Of a stretch of DNA of 64,000 nt, positions 18,192-27,038 are shown in pieces. The translations under genes were made by a program, and so were the position numbers. The notes under the pieces were generated by a model, which had not been told where the DNA came from, made no database searches, and saw only the letters and a program-made list of their open reading frames with translations. How positions within the stretch are numbered: position 1 is the stretch's first letter; every line of letters begins with the position of its first letter. This DNA comes from an uncultured Eubacteriales bacterium (GTDB lineage Bacteria; Bacillota; Clostridia; Oscillospirales; Acutalibacteraceae), in contig CAJKBQ010000009.1 in the NCBI GenBank assembly GCA_905198155.1, positions 23,084 to 87,083 on the forward strand, in the 5' to 3' direction.

Positions 18192-20411
18192 ATGAACCAA
18201 CGACTCGCCCAAAAATTTCTCCGCGCCTCGGCGCAAACCGCGCGCCCCCTCACCCGTGCCGAGGCGCTTGCCGCAGCCGGATTGACCGACCAGCCGGCCG
18301 CATTCGACCGCCTGACCGCCCAGCTGATCGCGCGCGGCGAATTGACGCAAACCGCGGCCGGCCACTATGTCCGCCCGGCCGACGCCGGATTGATCGCCGG
18401 CGAAGTCGTACGGCTCAGTCGGCGGTTTTGTTTCGTGCGCCCATTGGACGGCAGCGAAGATTATTACACCGAAAACGCCGTAGACCTCGGCGCATTGCCG
18501 GGCGACCTGGTGCTGGTCAAGCCGCTGCGGCGCGACCCGCGCGGCCCCGCCGGAGCCATCGTCCGCATCGCCGCCCCCGGCAGCCACTGCACCACCGGCC
18601 GCGTCGATTCCGACGAAGAGGGCCTCCGCGTCCTCTGCGACCGCTGGACCTTCGCCGCCCTCCCGCTGCGCGGCGGCGCAATCGCCGTTTCTCCGGGGCA
18701 AAAAGTCCGGGTGAAGCTGGCCTGGCACCAACAATCCGTCGTGGCCATCCCGCTGAGCGTCTACGGCGACGCCGATTCCGCGCGGATATGCGCCGATGCG
18801 TTGCTGGATGGATTTGGAATCCCGACAAAATTCCCACCCGCCGTCCGCCGCGCCGCCGACCAATGCAATGGCACTGTGCCGACCCAGGAACTGGAAACCC
18901 GCCGCGACCTGCGCGACCTGCCCATCCTCACCATTGACGGTGCCGATGCCAAAGACCTGGACGACGCGATTTCTGTGGCCCGCACGCCGGACGGCTGGGC
19001 GCTCGGCGTGCACATCGCCGACGTGTCGCACTATGTGACCGCCCGCAGCGCCATCGATCTGGAAGCCCGCCGCCGCGGCACATCGGTTTACTTCGCCGAC
19101 CGCGTCGTCCCCATGCTGCCGGAATCGATCTCAAACGGCGTTTGTTCTCTGCAACCCAACGACGACAAACGCGCGTTTTCGGCGCTCATTACCCTGGATA
19201 CAACCGGTGCGATTCAGTCGTATCAATTCGCCAAATCTGTTATTCGTTCCCGCGTTCGCGGTGTATATGGCGAGGTGAACGCCCTGTTCGACGGCACCGC
19301 CGACGCGGAAATCCGCGCCAAATATGCGCCTGTCGCGGACACATTGTCCGCCGCACGCGAACTTTCGCAAATACTCCGCCGCCGCGCCGCCCAGCGCGGA
19401 TACATGGAATTTCAAACCATCGAATCCAAATTCACCCTCGACGCCGACGGCAAATGCATCGACGTCGCGCCGCGCACCACCGGCGAGGCCGAGCAGTTGA
19501 TCGAGCACCTGATGCTCACCGCCAACGAGGCCGCCGCCCGGCTGGCACAATCCCATAACTTACCGTTCGTCTACCGCACCCACGCCGCCCCCGCGCCTGA
19601 GCGCTTGATCGAACTGCGCAAATCATTGGAATTGATGGGATTTCACGCCGATTTTTCGCCGGAAGCAACGCCGTTGGAGCTGGCCGCACTCCTCCGCCAG
19701 GCGCGGGAAACGCCGCACAGCGAGGACGTGTCGCACCGCCTCCTGCGCGCGATGGCCAAAGCCAAATACCTGCCCGACCCCGTCGGCCACTACGGCCTGG
19801 CTCTCGCCGATTATTGCCATTTCACGTCGCCCATCCGCCGCTACGCCGACCTGGCCGTCCATCGCATCCTGACCGACGTCGCCGCCGGCGTCCCAGATGC
19901 TGCCATTCGCCGCCGCTACGCCCTGTTCGCGCAGGAAGCCGCCCGCCTCGCCTCCGAAACCGAGATCCGCGCCGTCAACGCCGAGCGCGCCGCCGACGAT
20001 TGCTACGCCGCCGAATGGATGCGCGGCCACCTGAGCGAACCGTTCTCCGGCGCCGTCAGCGGTCTCACCGAGCACGGCGTGTACGTCCGCCTGGAAAATT
20101 CTGTCGAAGGCTTGCTCCCCGCCGCCGCATTGGCGTTGAATTTTGACGGCGCGCGCTACGTCTCCAAACCCGGATTCCCGCGCCGCACGCTGTCCTTCGG
20201 CGACCGCCTCGCCGTGCAGGCCGTGCGCGCCGACGTCGCATCCGGCGAAATTCACTTTGCACCGCTTGACCCGGCATTGGACGCCCATTCACCGCAAAAT
20301 ACCGCACCGCCTCCGCCGCCCAAAAAGCCAAAAAAAACCAAACATTCCAAAAAACGCAGTTCCAAAGGTCGAAAGCGCGGCAGCAAGCGTGCCAATGACC
20401 GCCATGCATAA
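18192..20411 (+). CDS. rnr: Ribonuclease R family exoribonuclease
   Basis: 739 residues from the ATG at 18192 (AAAGGAGCC upstream). Order of domains: N-terminal helix-turn-helix, two cold-shock/OB domains, the RNB catalytic domain with TIDGADAKDLDDAI (metal-binding Asp residues) and HFTSPIRRYADLAVHR, a C-terminal S1 domain (SGLTEHGVYVRLENSVEG), and a Lys/Arg-rich tail after a proline run. It degrades structured RNA 3' to 5'. It ends 8 bases before the convergent exporter gene. Confidence 0.94.
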   Translation: MNQRLAQKFLRASAQTARPLTRAEALAAAGLTDQPAAFDRLTAQLIARGELTQTAAGHYVRPADAGLIAGEVVRLSRRFCFVRPLDGSEDYYTENAVDLGALPGDLVLVKPLRRDPRGPAGAIVRIAAPGSHCTTGRVDSDEEGLRVLCDRWTFAALPLRGGAIAVSPGQKVRVKLAWHQQSVVAIPLSVYGDADSARICADALLDGFGIPTKFPPAVRRAADQCNGTVPTQELETRRDLRDLPILTIDGADAKDLDDAISVARTPDGWALGVHIADVSHYVTARSAIDLEARRRGTSVYFADRVVPMLPESISNGVCSLQPNDDKRAFSALITLDTTGAIQSYQFAKSVIRSRVRGVYGEVNALFDGTADAEIRAKYAPVADTLSAARELSQILRRRAAQRGYMEFQTIESKFTLDADGKCIDVAPRTTGEAEQLIEHLMLTANEAAARLAQSHNLPFVYRTHAAPAPERLIELRKSLELMGFHADFSPEATPLELAALLRQARETPHSEDVSHRLLRAMAKAKYLPDPVGHYGLALADYCHFTSPIRRYADLAVHRILTDVAAGVPDAAIRRRYALFAQEAARLASETEIRAVNAERAADDCYAAEWMRGHLSEPFSGAVSGLTEHGVYVRLENSVEGLLPAAALALNFDGARYVSKPGFPRRTLSFGDRLAVQAVRADVASGEIHFAPLDPALDAHSPQNTAPPPPPKKPKKTKHSKKRSSKGRKRGSKRANDRHA

Positions 20412-20418
20412 CGCAAAT

Positions 20419-21291
20419 TCACAATTGTGCCAGTAAAATTGCCGCCACACACAGCAGCACTGTCAGCACATTCTCCACGCGCAGCGTCGTTTCGCGATAT
20501 ACGCACAGCGACACCAAATACAGCGCAACCACCAAAAATCCCGCCGTAAACGGATAAACAATAGCGGAAGATACTGTGGCCAGCGCCATCATCTGGAATA
20601 AATTTCCGCCCGCCGTTCCAGCGCCTGCCAGAACGCCGCACAGCAGCAATCCCGGCGCGCCGCGCACGGTTTGAACCACCTCCGCGCGCCGTCCCGGCTG
20701 TACCGCCAAAAACACGCCCACCAGCAGCGCAGCAAACAAAAATCCCCACGCCAAAAAGCCCCTGGGGGACGCACCCAACTGCACGGCTGCACGCTTCAAC
20801 GTCGCGACCGCGCCGTTCATCAGCCCCGATCCCAGCGCATACCAAAACCACCGACGGCCGGACGACGCGCCGGTTCCCCGCGGCATCGACAAAATCACCG
20901 CTGCCAGCATACAGCCCATGCCCAACCCGATCGGCAGGCCGAACGCGTCCCCAAACAGCACGACCCCGGCCCCCGCGGAGATGAACATCCCAATATTGCA
21001 CAGCAATGTTGCGCCGCCCAATGGCCCGAACGTCATCGCGCGCAGCAACAAAAATACCGTCAGCAGGTAACATAATCCAAATCCTGCCGCCAATCCCATT
21101 TGCATCCCCGGCAGCACGCCGCCTCCGCCGACGCAAAACAGCAATACCGCGCAGCACAGCACCGCCATCCCGTTTTGCAGCAGCGCGGCCGTCACGCTGT
21201 CCGGCGCGCGGTGCGCGATTCGTCGGCCGAACGCCTTGTTTGCAAAATTTTGCAAGCAGTACGCCGCTACCGACAGTCCCACATAAATCAT
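20419..21291 (-). CDS. EamA/DMT-family transporter
   Basis: 290 residues from the ATG at 21291, chosen because AAGGGGGG precedes it; upstream codons in frame have no ribosome site. About ten hydrophobic segments in two repeated halves, the layout of drug/metabolite transporters. Glycine-rich helices (GPLGGATLLCNIGMF and GAGTAGGNLFQMMAL) match the EamA repeat. Substrate unknown. It is divergent from an IclR regulator about 110 bases away, which could control it. Confidence 0.85.
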   Translation of the reverse strand: MIYVGLSVAAYCLQNFANKAFGRRIAHRAPDSVTAALLQNGMAVLCCAVLLFCVGGGGVLPGMQMGLAAGFGLCYLLTVFLLLRAMTFGPLGGATLLCNIGMFISAGAGVVLFGDAFGLPIGLGMGCMLAAVILSMPRGTGASSGRRWFWYALGSGLMNGAVATLKRAAVQLGASPRGFLAWGFLFAALLVGVFLAVQPGRRAEVVQTVRGAPGLLLCGVLAGAGTAGGNLFQMMALATVSSAIVYPFTAGFLVVALYLVSLCVYRETTLRVENVLTVLLCVAAILLAQL

Positions 21292-21401
21292 GACGATCCC
21301 CCCTTGAATCGGACGGTATTGTAGCACGTCCGCGGCGGATCGTCAAAAAATTTCACATAATGAAATTGTGTTTCAAAAACGTCGAAAGGAGGCGCACCCG
21401 A

Positions 21402-22166
21402 ATGATCGCATCCGTCCACAAAGCCATGCAAATCCTGCGCGTCCTGTCCGACGGCGCGGGCCGCCCGATGCCGCTGTCCGCGCTGGCGCAGCAAACCGGA
21501 CTCCCCAAACCCACGTGCGCACACCTCGTCCGCACGCTGATGCAGGACGGCTACGTCGAGCAGGTGTCGCGCAGCGCAGGCTATGTGCTGGGGCCGGAAA
21601 CCTATTGCCTCACGCGGTTCGGCCGCTACGACAACGAATGGGTCGCGCTCTGCCGCCCGGTGCTGCGCTGGCTGCACCGCCAAACCGGCGAAGCGATCGT
21701 GTTGGCGGTCATCCGCAGCGAAAAAAAATTCATCATCGACCTGATCGACCCCACCCAGCACATTTTACCAAATTCCGCCGATATCCGTCCCGACGATATC
21801 TATCGCACCGCGACCGGCCGCGCCATTCTGGCCAATCTCCGGCCGGACGAAGTGTCCGCCATCTACGCCCGGTTCGGCGCGCCCGGCGCACAGTGGGATA
21901 ATATGGAATCTCTGGACGAACTGCAAGCCGCCGCCGCATCGCTGCCCCGCCGCGGCGTCATCGTCACCGAGCAGCCGCGCAACGGCGCCATCGCATTGGG
22001 CTACGGCAAGGCCGTGCATTCCGCCACCGGATGTGTGGGAGCCGTTGGCGTCGCCGCGGAGGTTCCGCCCGCCGAGCGTGCCCAATTTGCCGCGCGGGAT
22101 CCCGCCATCCGCCGCGCCCTCGCGCAATGTGTCGCCGAAATCGAGCGCCGGATGCAATTCGACTAA
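21402..22166 (+). CDS. IclR-family transcriptional regulator
   Basis: 254 residues from the ATG at 21402 (AAAGGAGG upstream). An N-terminal winged helix (ALAQQTGLPKPTCAHLVRTLMQDGYV) is followed by the IclR effector domain (RTATGRAILANLRPDE; GAIALGYGKAVHSATGCVGAVGVA). It is divergent from the EamA exporter. The last 11 codons plus stop are the first part of a 123-bp tandem repeat that continues three more times past the gene. The protein itself appears intact. Confidence 0.93.
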   Translation: MIASVHKAMQILRVLSDGAGRPMPLSALAQQTGLPKPTCAHLVRTLMQDGYVEQVSRSAGYVLGPETYCLTRFGRYDNEWVALCRPVLRWLHRQTGEAIVLAVIRSEKKFIIDLIDPTQHILPNSADIRPDDIYRTATGRAILANLRPDEVSAIYARFGAPGAQWDNMESLDELQAAAASLPRRGVIVTEQPRNGAIALGYGKAVHSATGCVGAVGVAAEVPPAERAQFAARDPAIRRALAQCVAEIERRMQFD

Positions 22167-22535
22167 CCTCCACGCAAATTTCCCGGCATTTCCATGTGCT
22201 GCAAACCAATTTTATTAGAAAACGATTTGCAGATTGCAAATAGTTCCCATTTTGTCGCCGAAATCGAGCGCCGGATGCAATTCGACTAATCTCCACGCAA
22301 ATTTCCCGGCATTTCCATGTGCTGCAAACCAATTTTATTGGAAAACTACTTGCAGATTGCAAATAGTTCCCATTTTGTTGCCGAAATCGAACGTCGAATG
22401 CAATTCGACTAATCTCCACGCATATTTCCCGATATTCCCATGTGTTGCAAGCCAATTTTATTGGAAAACTACTTGCAGATTGCAAATCGTTTCCATTTTG
22501 TCGCCGAAATCGAACGCCGAATGCAATTCGACTAA
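22131..22535 (+). repeat. Tandem repeat of the IclR gene 3' end, 123-bp period
   Basis: Copies begin at 22131, 22254, 22377 and 22500, exactly 123 bases apart; the fourth stops after 36 bases. Each starts with the codons for VAEIERRMQFD and a TAA, then 87 bases of non-coding DNA containing an ATTTGCA-GAT-TGCAAAT hairpin. Copies 1 and 2 are nearly identical, and 3 and 4 have a few changes. The extra copies are out of the reading path because each carries its own stop. Confidence 0.95.
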
Positions 22536-22543
22536 GCCCCCCA

Positions 22544-22624
22544 CGCGCCAACGGCGCATATCACTCGGCTGTAAGCCGAATATCACTGCGAAGCAATATC
22601 ACTCGCCCACAGGGCGAATATAAC
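22544..22624. repeat. Array of small hairpins separated by ATATCACT
   Basis: Four short stems (GCGCC/GGCGC, CGGCT/AGCCG, GC/GC in GCGAAGC, CGCCC/GGGCG) alternate with ATATCACT, AATATCACT, AATATCACT and AATATAAC. It lies between the IclR repeats and the tRNA terminator. Confidence 0.8.
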
Positions 22625-22626
22625 CG

Positions 22627-22659
22627 AAAAGACTCTTGTTCAAAGAACAAGAGTCTTTT
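22627..22659 (-). terminator. Terminator after tRNA-Gly
   Basis: Perfect 15-bp stem AAAAGACTCTTGTTC with 3-base loop, symmetrical, so usable from either strand. It starts 2 bases past the CCA end of the tRNA. Confidence 0.9.
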
Positions 22660-22661
22660 CT

Positions 22662-22737
22662 TGGAGCGGCTGACGAGGCTCGAACTCGCTACCTCCACCT
22701 TGGCAAGGTGGCGCTCTACCAGATGAGCTACAGCCGC
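22662..22737 (-). tRNA. tRNA-Gly (anticodon GCC)
   Basis: On the minus strand a full cloverleaf: acceptor GCGGCTG/CAGCCGC, D-arm with AGCTCATCTGGTAGAGC, anticodon stem CCACC/GGTGG around TTGCCAA, T-arm GAGTTCGAGCCTC, and an encoded CCA. Anticodon GCC reads Gly codons GGC/GGU. Confidence 0.97.
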
Positions 22738-22777
22738 ATATTCAATTGACCGCCGCGCGTCGTGCGGAACGTGTATT

Positions 22778-22806
22778 ATTATACCGCACAACGCGCAGTT
22801 TGTCAA
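22778..22806 (-). promoter_or_regulatory. Promoter of tRNA-Gly
   Basis: TTGACA (22801-22806) and TATAAT (22778-22783) on the minus strand with 17 bases between, both perfect. Confidence 0.9.
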
Positions 22807-22841
22807 GCCTATTTTTCAAAAAAGTTGAAAAATTTGCATTT

Positions 22842-23672
22842 TTATCGAATCAGCGTGAAATACAGGATCACCAGCAATCCCAGTATAATCCGGTACCACC
22901 CAAATACGGTAAAATCGTGCTTTTTGATATACCGCATCAAGAAGCGAATCACCAAGATCGAAACCACGAACGCCGTCACCATCCCGATCAGCAGGATCAC
23001 CAGCTCCGCCCCGGTAAACGCCATCCCAAATTTGAGCAATTTCAGCAAACTCGCGCCGAACATCACCGGCACCGCCAGGTAGAACGTGTATTCCGCCGCC
23101 GTTGTCCGCCCGATTCCGATCATCAACGCGCCGACGATCGTCGCCCCGGAGCGCGACGTCCCCGGAAACACCGCCGCAATCAGCTGGAACACGCCGATCA
23201 ACAGCGCGTCGCGGCACGTCAGCGTGTCGATGCTGGTGCAGCGCGGCGTTTTGTTCCGGTTGATCCGCTCCGCCACAATGAACAGCACGCCGAACAGAAT
23301 TAACATAATCGCCACTGTCGTCCAATTATAGAACAATTTGTTCAGATAATCGTCCAGCAGCACCCCGACAATCGCCGCCGGCACGCAGGAAATCAGAATT
23401 TTGCCCCACATAATCATCGTTTTTTTGCGGAACTTCACCTGCCCGTGCGACCGCGTCAACGGCCACAGCTGCTTCCAATACAGCACCACCACGGCCAAAA
23501 TCGACCCCAGCTGCACCACCACCAAAAACAGCTCTTTGAACTGCTCGGTGACTTTCATCTGGATGAATTCGTCCAGCAAAATCATGTGCCCGGTGCTGCT
23601 GATCGGCAGCCACTCGGTGATCCCCTGCACGATGCCCAGCAGCGCCGCCTTGATGTATTCCCAAATGCCCAA
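22842..23672 (-). CDS. uppP: Undecaprenyl-diphosphatase UppP (BacA)
   Basis: 276 residues, polytopic. It recycles the lipid carrier of cell-wall synthesis by removing a phosphate from undecaprenyl diphosphate, and contributes to bacitracin tolerance. The signature segments GITEWLPISSTGHM and FPGTSRSGATI, with the catalytic Glu, Ser and Arg, are both intact. Translation most likely begins at TTG 23672, because AAAGGAG lies 8 bases upstream and the next residues, GIWEYIKAALLGIVQG, are the conserved N-terminus. A TATAAT (23712-23717) lies just upstream. Confidence 0.95.
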   Translation of the reverse strand: MGIWEYIKAALLGIVQGITEWLPISSTGHMILLDEFIQMKVTEQFKELFLVVVQLGSILAVVVLYWKQLWPLTRSHGQVKFRKKTMIMWGKILISCVPAAIVGVLLDDYLNKLFYNWTTVAIMLILFGVLFIVAERINRNKTPRCTSIDTLTCRDALLIGVFQLIAAVFPGTSRSGATIVGALMIGIGRTTAAEYTFYLAVPVMFGASLLKLLKFGMAFTGAELVILLIGMVTAFVVSILVIRFLMRYIKKHDFTVFGWYRIILGLLVILYFTLIR

Positions 23673-23778
23673 TCGAATCGCTCCTTTACGTCTGAAAATC
23701 GGTTTGCTACCATTATAGCATATCGCGCAGAGATTTACCATCCCTTTGCGGATTTTTTTTGAAAATCTTTCGATTTGC

Positions 23779-23807
23779 TTGCAGTTCCCCTCAAAATGTG
23801 ATACAAT
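23779..23807 (+). promoter_or_regulatory. Promoter of the Gfo/Idh/MocA gene
   Basis: TTGCAG (23779-23784), 17 bases, TACAAT (23802-23807), 48 bases before the start codon. Confidence 0.7.
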
Positions 23808-23854
23808 ACAATCAGATAAGCCGATCCAACGGCATATGGAAAGGAATTGAAAAA

Positions 23855-24817
23855 ATGAGCATTGCAATTGTGGGCGGCGGATATATCGTCCCAGAGTTTT
23901 GGCGCGCCGTAGACGCCACCCCGGACCTGACGGTGCGCGGCATCTGGGCGCGCCGCGCGGACGTCCGAACGCAGTTGGCCGCGGCGCACGCCGTCGTCGC
24001 GTACGACACCTTCGACCAGCTCCTGCGCGACCCGGCCGTGGACACCATCTACCTCGCGCTGTCCAACCATGTGCATTACGAATACGCGATGCACGCCCTC
24101 GCCGCCGGAAAACACGTCCTGATCGAAAAACCGGTCGCCCTCCGCGCCGACGAAGCGCGCACCCTTTTTCACGAAGCAGCGCGCCGCGGACTGGTATTAT
24201 TTGAAATGATTACCAACCAATATCATCCATTTTGCGCGGAGATTGCCCGCCGTCTGCCGGATATCGGCCCCATCCGGATCGCGACGTTCAATTATTCCCA
24301 GTATTCCTCGCGCTACGATGCGTTCCGCCGCGGCGAAATTCACCCGGTGTTCGACTCGGCAAAAGGCGGCGGCGCGCTGCCGGATCTCAATATTTACAAT
24401 TTACACCTGGCAATTCGATGGCTCGGTGTCCCCGCCCACGCCGCCTACATCGCCAACCGGACGCGCGGCGTCGATACCTCCGGCACCGTCCTGCTCCAAT
24501 ACCCGGACATGGTCTGCACCTGCACCGCCGCCAAAGACTGCGACGGCCCCAGCGGTTTTTCCCTCCAAGGCGAGCACGGCTGCATTTTCAGCGACGCCGC
24601 GCCCAACGTCCTGAACACATACAGCGTCCAGCTGCGCGGCCACGAAGCCGAATCGTTCGTCCTCCCGCGCCGCGCCAGCCGAATGTGCGACGAGCTGGAC
24701 GCGTTCAGCGCACACCTGGCCGTCGGCGACCGCGCATGGTTTGCGGAGCGTGCTGCGCACTCGATTCAGGTGATGGAGGTGCTGGAAACACTTCTCACGA
24801 AAGGGAGCGAAATGTGA
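23855..24817 (+). CDS. Gfo/Idh/MocA-family oxidoreductase
   Basis: 320 residues from the ATG at 23855 (GAAAGGAATTG upstream). The N-terminal Rossmann fold starts MSIAIVGGGYI, and the family EKP motif is present (HVLIEKPVAL), whose Lys takes part in catalysis. The C-terminal alpha/beta domain has GGGALPDLNIYNLHLAIRWLG. Such proteins are NAD(P)-dependent dehydrogenases of sugars, inositols or related compounds. The substrate cannot be deduced. The neighbouring genes give no pathway context. Confidence 0.88.
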   Translation: MSIAIVGGGYIVPEFWRAVDATPDLTVRGIWARRADVRTQLAAAHAVVAYDTFDQLLRDPAVDTIYLALSNHVHYEYAMHALAAGKHVLIEKPVALRADEARTLFHEAARRGLVLFEMITNQYHPFCAEIARRLPDIGPIRIATFNYSQYSSRYDAFRRGEIHPVFDSAKGGGALPDLNIYNLHLAIRWLGVPAHAAYIANRTRGVDTSGTVLLQYPDMVCTCTAAKDCDGPSGFSLQGEHGCIFSDAAPNVLNTYSVQLRGHEAESFVLPRRASRMCDELDAFSAHLAVGDRAWFAERAAHSIQVMEVLETLLTKGSEM

Positions 24818-25041
24818 TCGCGCCATTGTAGCCGCCTCCGCATTCCCAATTCACCCGAAACATTGCCGTCCCACCGTCGCCCCGCCAAACCTGGTACAAC
24901 GCTCTATGTAGATGGGAATGTTGCAATATATTCCGCAAAAGGAAGCTGTGCAGCATCCAAATATTGTATTTTTCGCCGCTGTGCGCAACTCATCATACAC
25001 ATAACAATAATTCAAGCATTTTCCATTGGAGGGAATCCCAT

Positions 25042-25497
25042 ATGATCGAGACTCAGCGTCTGCACCTCCGCATCACCGACCAGCCCGAAATGGCGCGCCT
25101 GATCGCCGCCGAGCCGGACGAAGAGATGCGCCGCGCATACACAGAAATGCTGGACGGATGCCTGTCGCACCCGGATCAGTGGCCGTGGTACGCCGTCTGG
25201 ATGATCGAATTGCCGGACGGGACGCGCGTCGGCGACCTGTGCTTCAAGGGCCTCCCGCCTACCGGCGCCGTCGAAATCGGGTACGGCATCCTGGACGAAT
25301 TCCAATGCCGCGGCTACGCCACCGAGGCCGTCGCCGCCGCCGTCGCATGGGCGCAGCACCAGCCCGGCGTGCGGTGCGTGGAAGCCGAGACCGAACCGAC
25401 CAACGCCGCGTCCCAACGCGTCCTCGCGAAATGCGGGTTCGTCGCCAATGGTCAAATCGGTGCCGAAGGGCCGCGATTTGTGTTCATTGGTACCTAA
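25042..25497 (+). CDS. GNAT-family N-acetyltransferase
   Basis: 151 residues from the ATG at 25042 (TTGGAGGGAATC upstream). It starts IETQRLHLRI, typical of the RimJ/RimL-like branch, and the acetyl-CoA pyrophosphate loop is FQCRGYATEAVAAAV. NAASQRVLAKCGFV is the conserved C-terminal motif. The acceptor is unknown. The 224 bases before it contain nothing recognisable, and no clear promoter was found. Confidence 0.88.
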   Translation: MIETQRLHLRITDQPEMARLIAAEPDEEMRRAYTEMLDGCLSHPDQWPWYAVWMIELPDGTRVGDLCFKGLPPTGAVEIGYGILDEFQCRGYATEAVAAAVAWAQHQPGVRCVEAETEPTNAASQRVLAKCGFVANGQIGAEGPRFVFIGT

Positions 25498-25829
25498 ATG
25501 TTGCATCCAGAAAAGGGATTTTATAGATTATCTTAAGATTTTTTGGTGTTTTGGGAAACTTTATAACACTTTATCTTCGACTTGTGTAATGTGAGTTTTT
25601 TCGCTTTTCTGGATTATCTTGACTTTATGTGAATTTATTTCACGTCTATTGCCGTACTTTCGATTTTTTGTCTCAGGAATGTGAATATTATTCACTGCAT
25701 ATGGAATTACAGCGTTCATGTGTGAATATTTTTCACACGTTCTGTTGAAAAAAGCAGCGCGCCTTCCACCGCCAATCCGCAAAACCGCACTGCCTTAAAT
25801 ATACTCCGTATGATATGAATTATATTCAC
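25498..25829. repeat. AT-rich convergent gap with four 15-bp palindromes
   Basis: The block is markedly AT-rich against its GC-rich surroundings. It holds GTGAATTTATTTCAC (25629-25643), GTGAATATTATTCAC (25681-25695), GTGAATATTTTTCAC (25722-25736, extended to 19 bp) and ATGAATTATATTCAC (25815-25829, touching the SGNH stop). Consensus GTGAA-W5-TTCAC. Repeated GATTATCTT words occur at its left side. A 73-codon frame on the minus strand has no family resemblance and was not accepted. A partial site, GTGAATATTAT, overlaps the -10 of the SGNH promoter. Confidence 0.8.
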
Positions 25830-26902
25830 ACAGCAGCCTGTACCCGCAGCAAAACCAACCTGCCCGCATCGCATCGGAGCGAAATCCGCACCGACTCTAC
25901 CTCGTCAGCGCGCAAGACGCAGACCGGCAGCGCGTAATCGCCCCATCCATCCGGGAAGCGCGCGTCCACTGAAAACTGCACGGTTCCGTGTGCGGTTTCA
26001 ACACAAATTGTCCCATATCCAGCATCTCGTGCCACGCTGCGCAGAATCAACAGCTGTACCGTTCGTGCATAGAGCTCAAACACGATGGGATTTCCGGGTT
26101 TTTCTGCCACCCAACCGTCCCGAAATTGCACAAAAACATTGGAATTTTCCACAAAAGCGCCATACGACACCGGCGCAATCCGACTGCTCCCCAACGATTG
26201 CGCGTCGCAATACCGGTCGCTGGTCAACGGGGACGGCAATGCGGCGGGCGCACCGCACCGTTCCGCCGCACGAATGGCCGCCAAACACGCACACACGTGC
26301 CGCGCAATCAATTCGTGCCCGTCATCGTTCGGATGCACAGAATCCGCAGCATAATCCGTCCATTTTATGGATTTATTATCCAAATATGGCGTTACAGCAT
26401 CTACCACCGAAACCATTGGCAGATTGTAATGCGCGCCCACGCGGCGCTGATCGGCGGAGGCATCCCGCCCATCTTCCCGCGGCAAAAACAGTAGCAGAAC
26501 CGCCGCGCCGGCCGCCAAACACCGCCGCACCACCGCTTCGTAAGTCTCCGTGCGGTCGCTGCCCGCTGGTGCGCCGCCGTCGTTGACGGCAAACTCAACC
26601 ACCACGATATCCGGCCGGTGCGCCAGCAAGTCGTCGCACACGCGGAATGCGCCGATCGCGGATCCGGTCGCGCCAATCCCTGCGTTGACTAATTTTGTGT
26701 CAGATTGCGGAAAAGTGGCTTGCCAGTGCTGAACAATTCGGTTAATATACCGATTTTCAGGCACAGTTGCCTTTGCTCCGGCGGTGATCGAACCGCCAAT
26801 GGCGCCGATAACTGTGGGCGCACCGGCTGCTGCATTTTGCATTTTTTGTTGAAATCCGGACGGATTTCCGACCTCAAGCACTGGCATAATAGACGAAATC
26901 AT
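25826..26902 (-). CDS. SGNH/GDSL-type hydrolase
   Basis: 358 residues from the ATG at 26902 (AAAGGAGAA upstream). Four SGNH blocks are visible: GGSITAGA with the nucleophile Ser, GIGATGSAIGAFRV with the oxyanion Gly, VVEFAVNDGG with Asn, and DSVHPNDDGH with the catalytic Asp-His. About 140 further residues form a beta-rich C-terminal domain, perhaps for binding a carbohydrate. No signal peptide is visible, so it probably acts inside the cell as an esterase. It has its own promoter and follows the DUF362 gene on the same strand. Confidence 0.88.
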   Translation of the reverse strand: MISSIMPVLEVGNPSGFQQKMQNAAAGAPTVIGAIGGSITAGAKATVPENRYINRIVQHWQATFPQSDTKLVNAGIGATGSAIGAFRVCDDLLAHRPDIVVVEFAVNDGGAPAGSDRTETYEAVVRRCLAAGAAVLLLFLPREDGRDASADQRRVGAHYNLPMVSVVDAVTPYLDNKSIKWTDYAADSVHPNDDGHELIARHVCACLAAIRAAERCGAPAALPSPLTSDRYCDAQSLGSSRIAPVSYGAFVENSNVFVQFRDGWVAEKPGNPIVFELYARTVQLLILRSVARDAGYGTICVETAHGTVQFSVDARFPDGWGDYALPVCVLRADEVESVRISLRCDAGRLVLLRVQAAV

Positions 26903-26948
26903 GTGAATTTCTCCTTTGCATGTGTGGAATTGAGATATGCTGGTGAAT

Positions 26949-26977
26949 ATTATAACAGATTTCATACCGGGTGTCAA
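26949..26977 (-). promoter_or_regulatory. Promoter of the SGNH hydrolase gene
   Basis: TTGACA (26972-26977) and TATAAT (26949-26954) on the minus strand, 17 bases apart. The -10 lies beside a GTGAATATTAT half-site like those of the nearby palindromes. Confidence 0.85.
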
Positions 26978-27038
26978 TGCAATAAATGCGCAAAAAATAT
27001 TGATTTTTATCCGAAAATTCGCATTTTGACAGGAAAAA

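Noticed and set aside
22131..22535. CRISPR-like or riboswitch array after the IclR gene
   Set aside because: The units are direct tandem copies of the gene end without variable spacers, and no aptamer consensus was recognised.
25561..25782. 73-codon minus-strand frame in the AT-rich gap
   Set aside because: No ribosome site, no family pattern, and it runs through two of the palindromes; more likely chance in AT-rich DNA.
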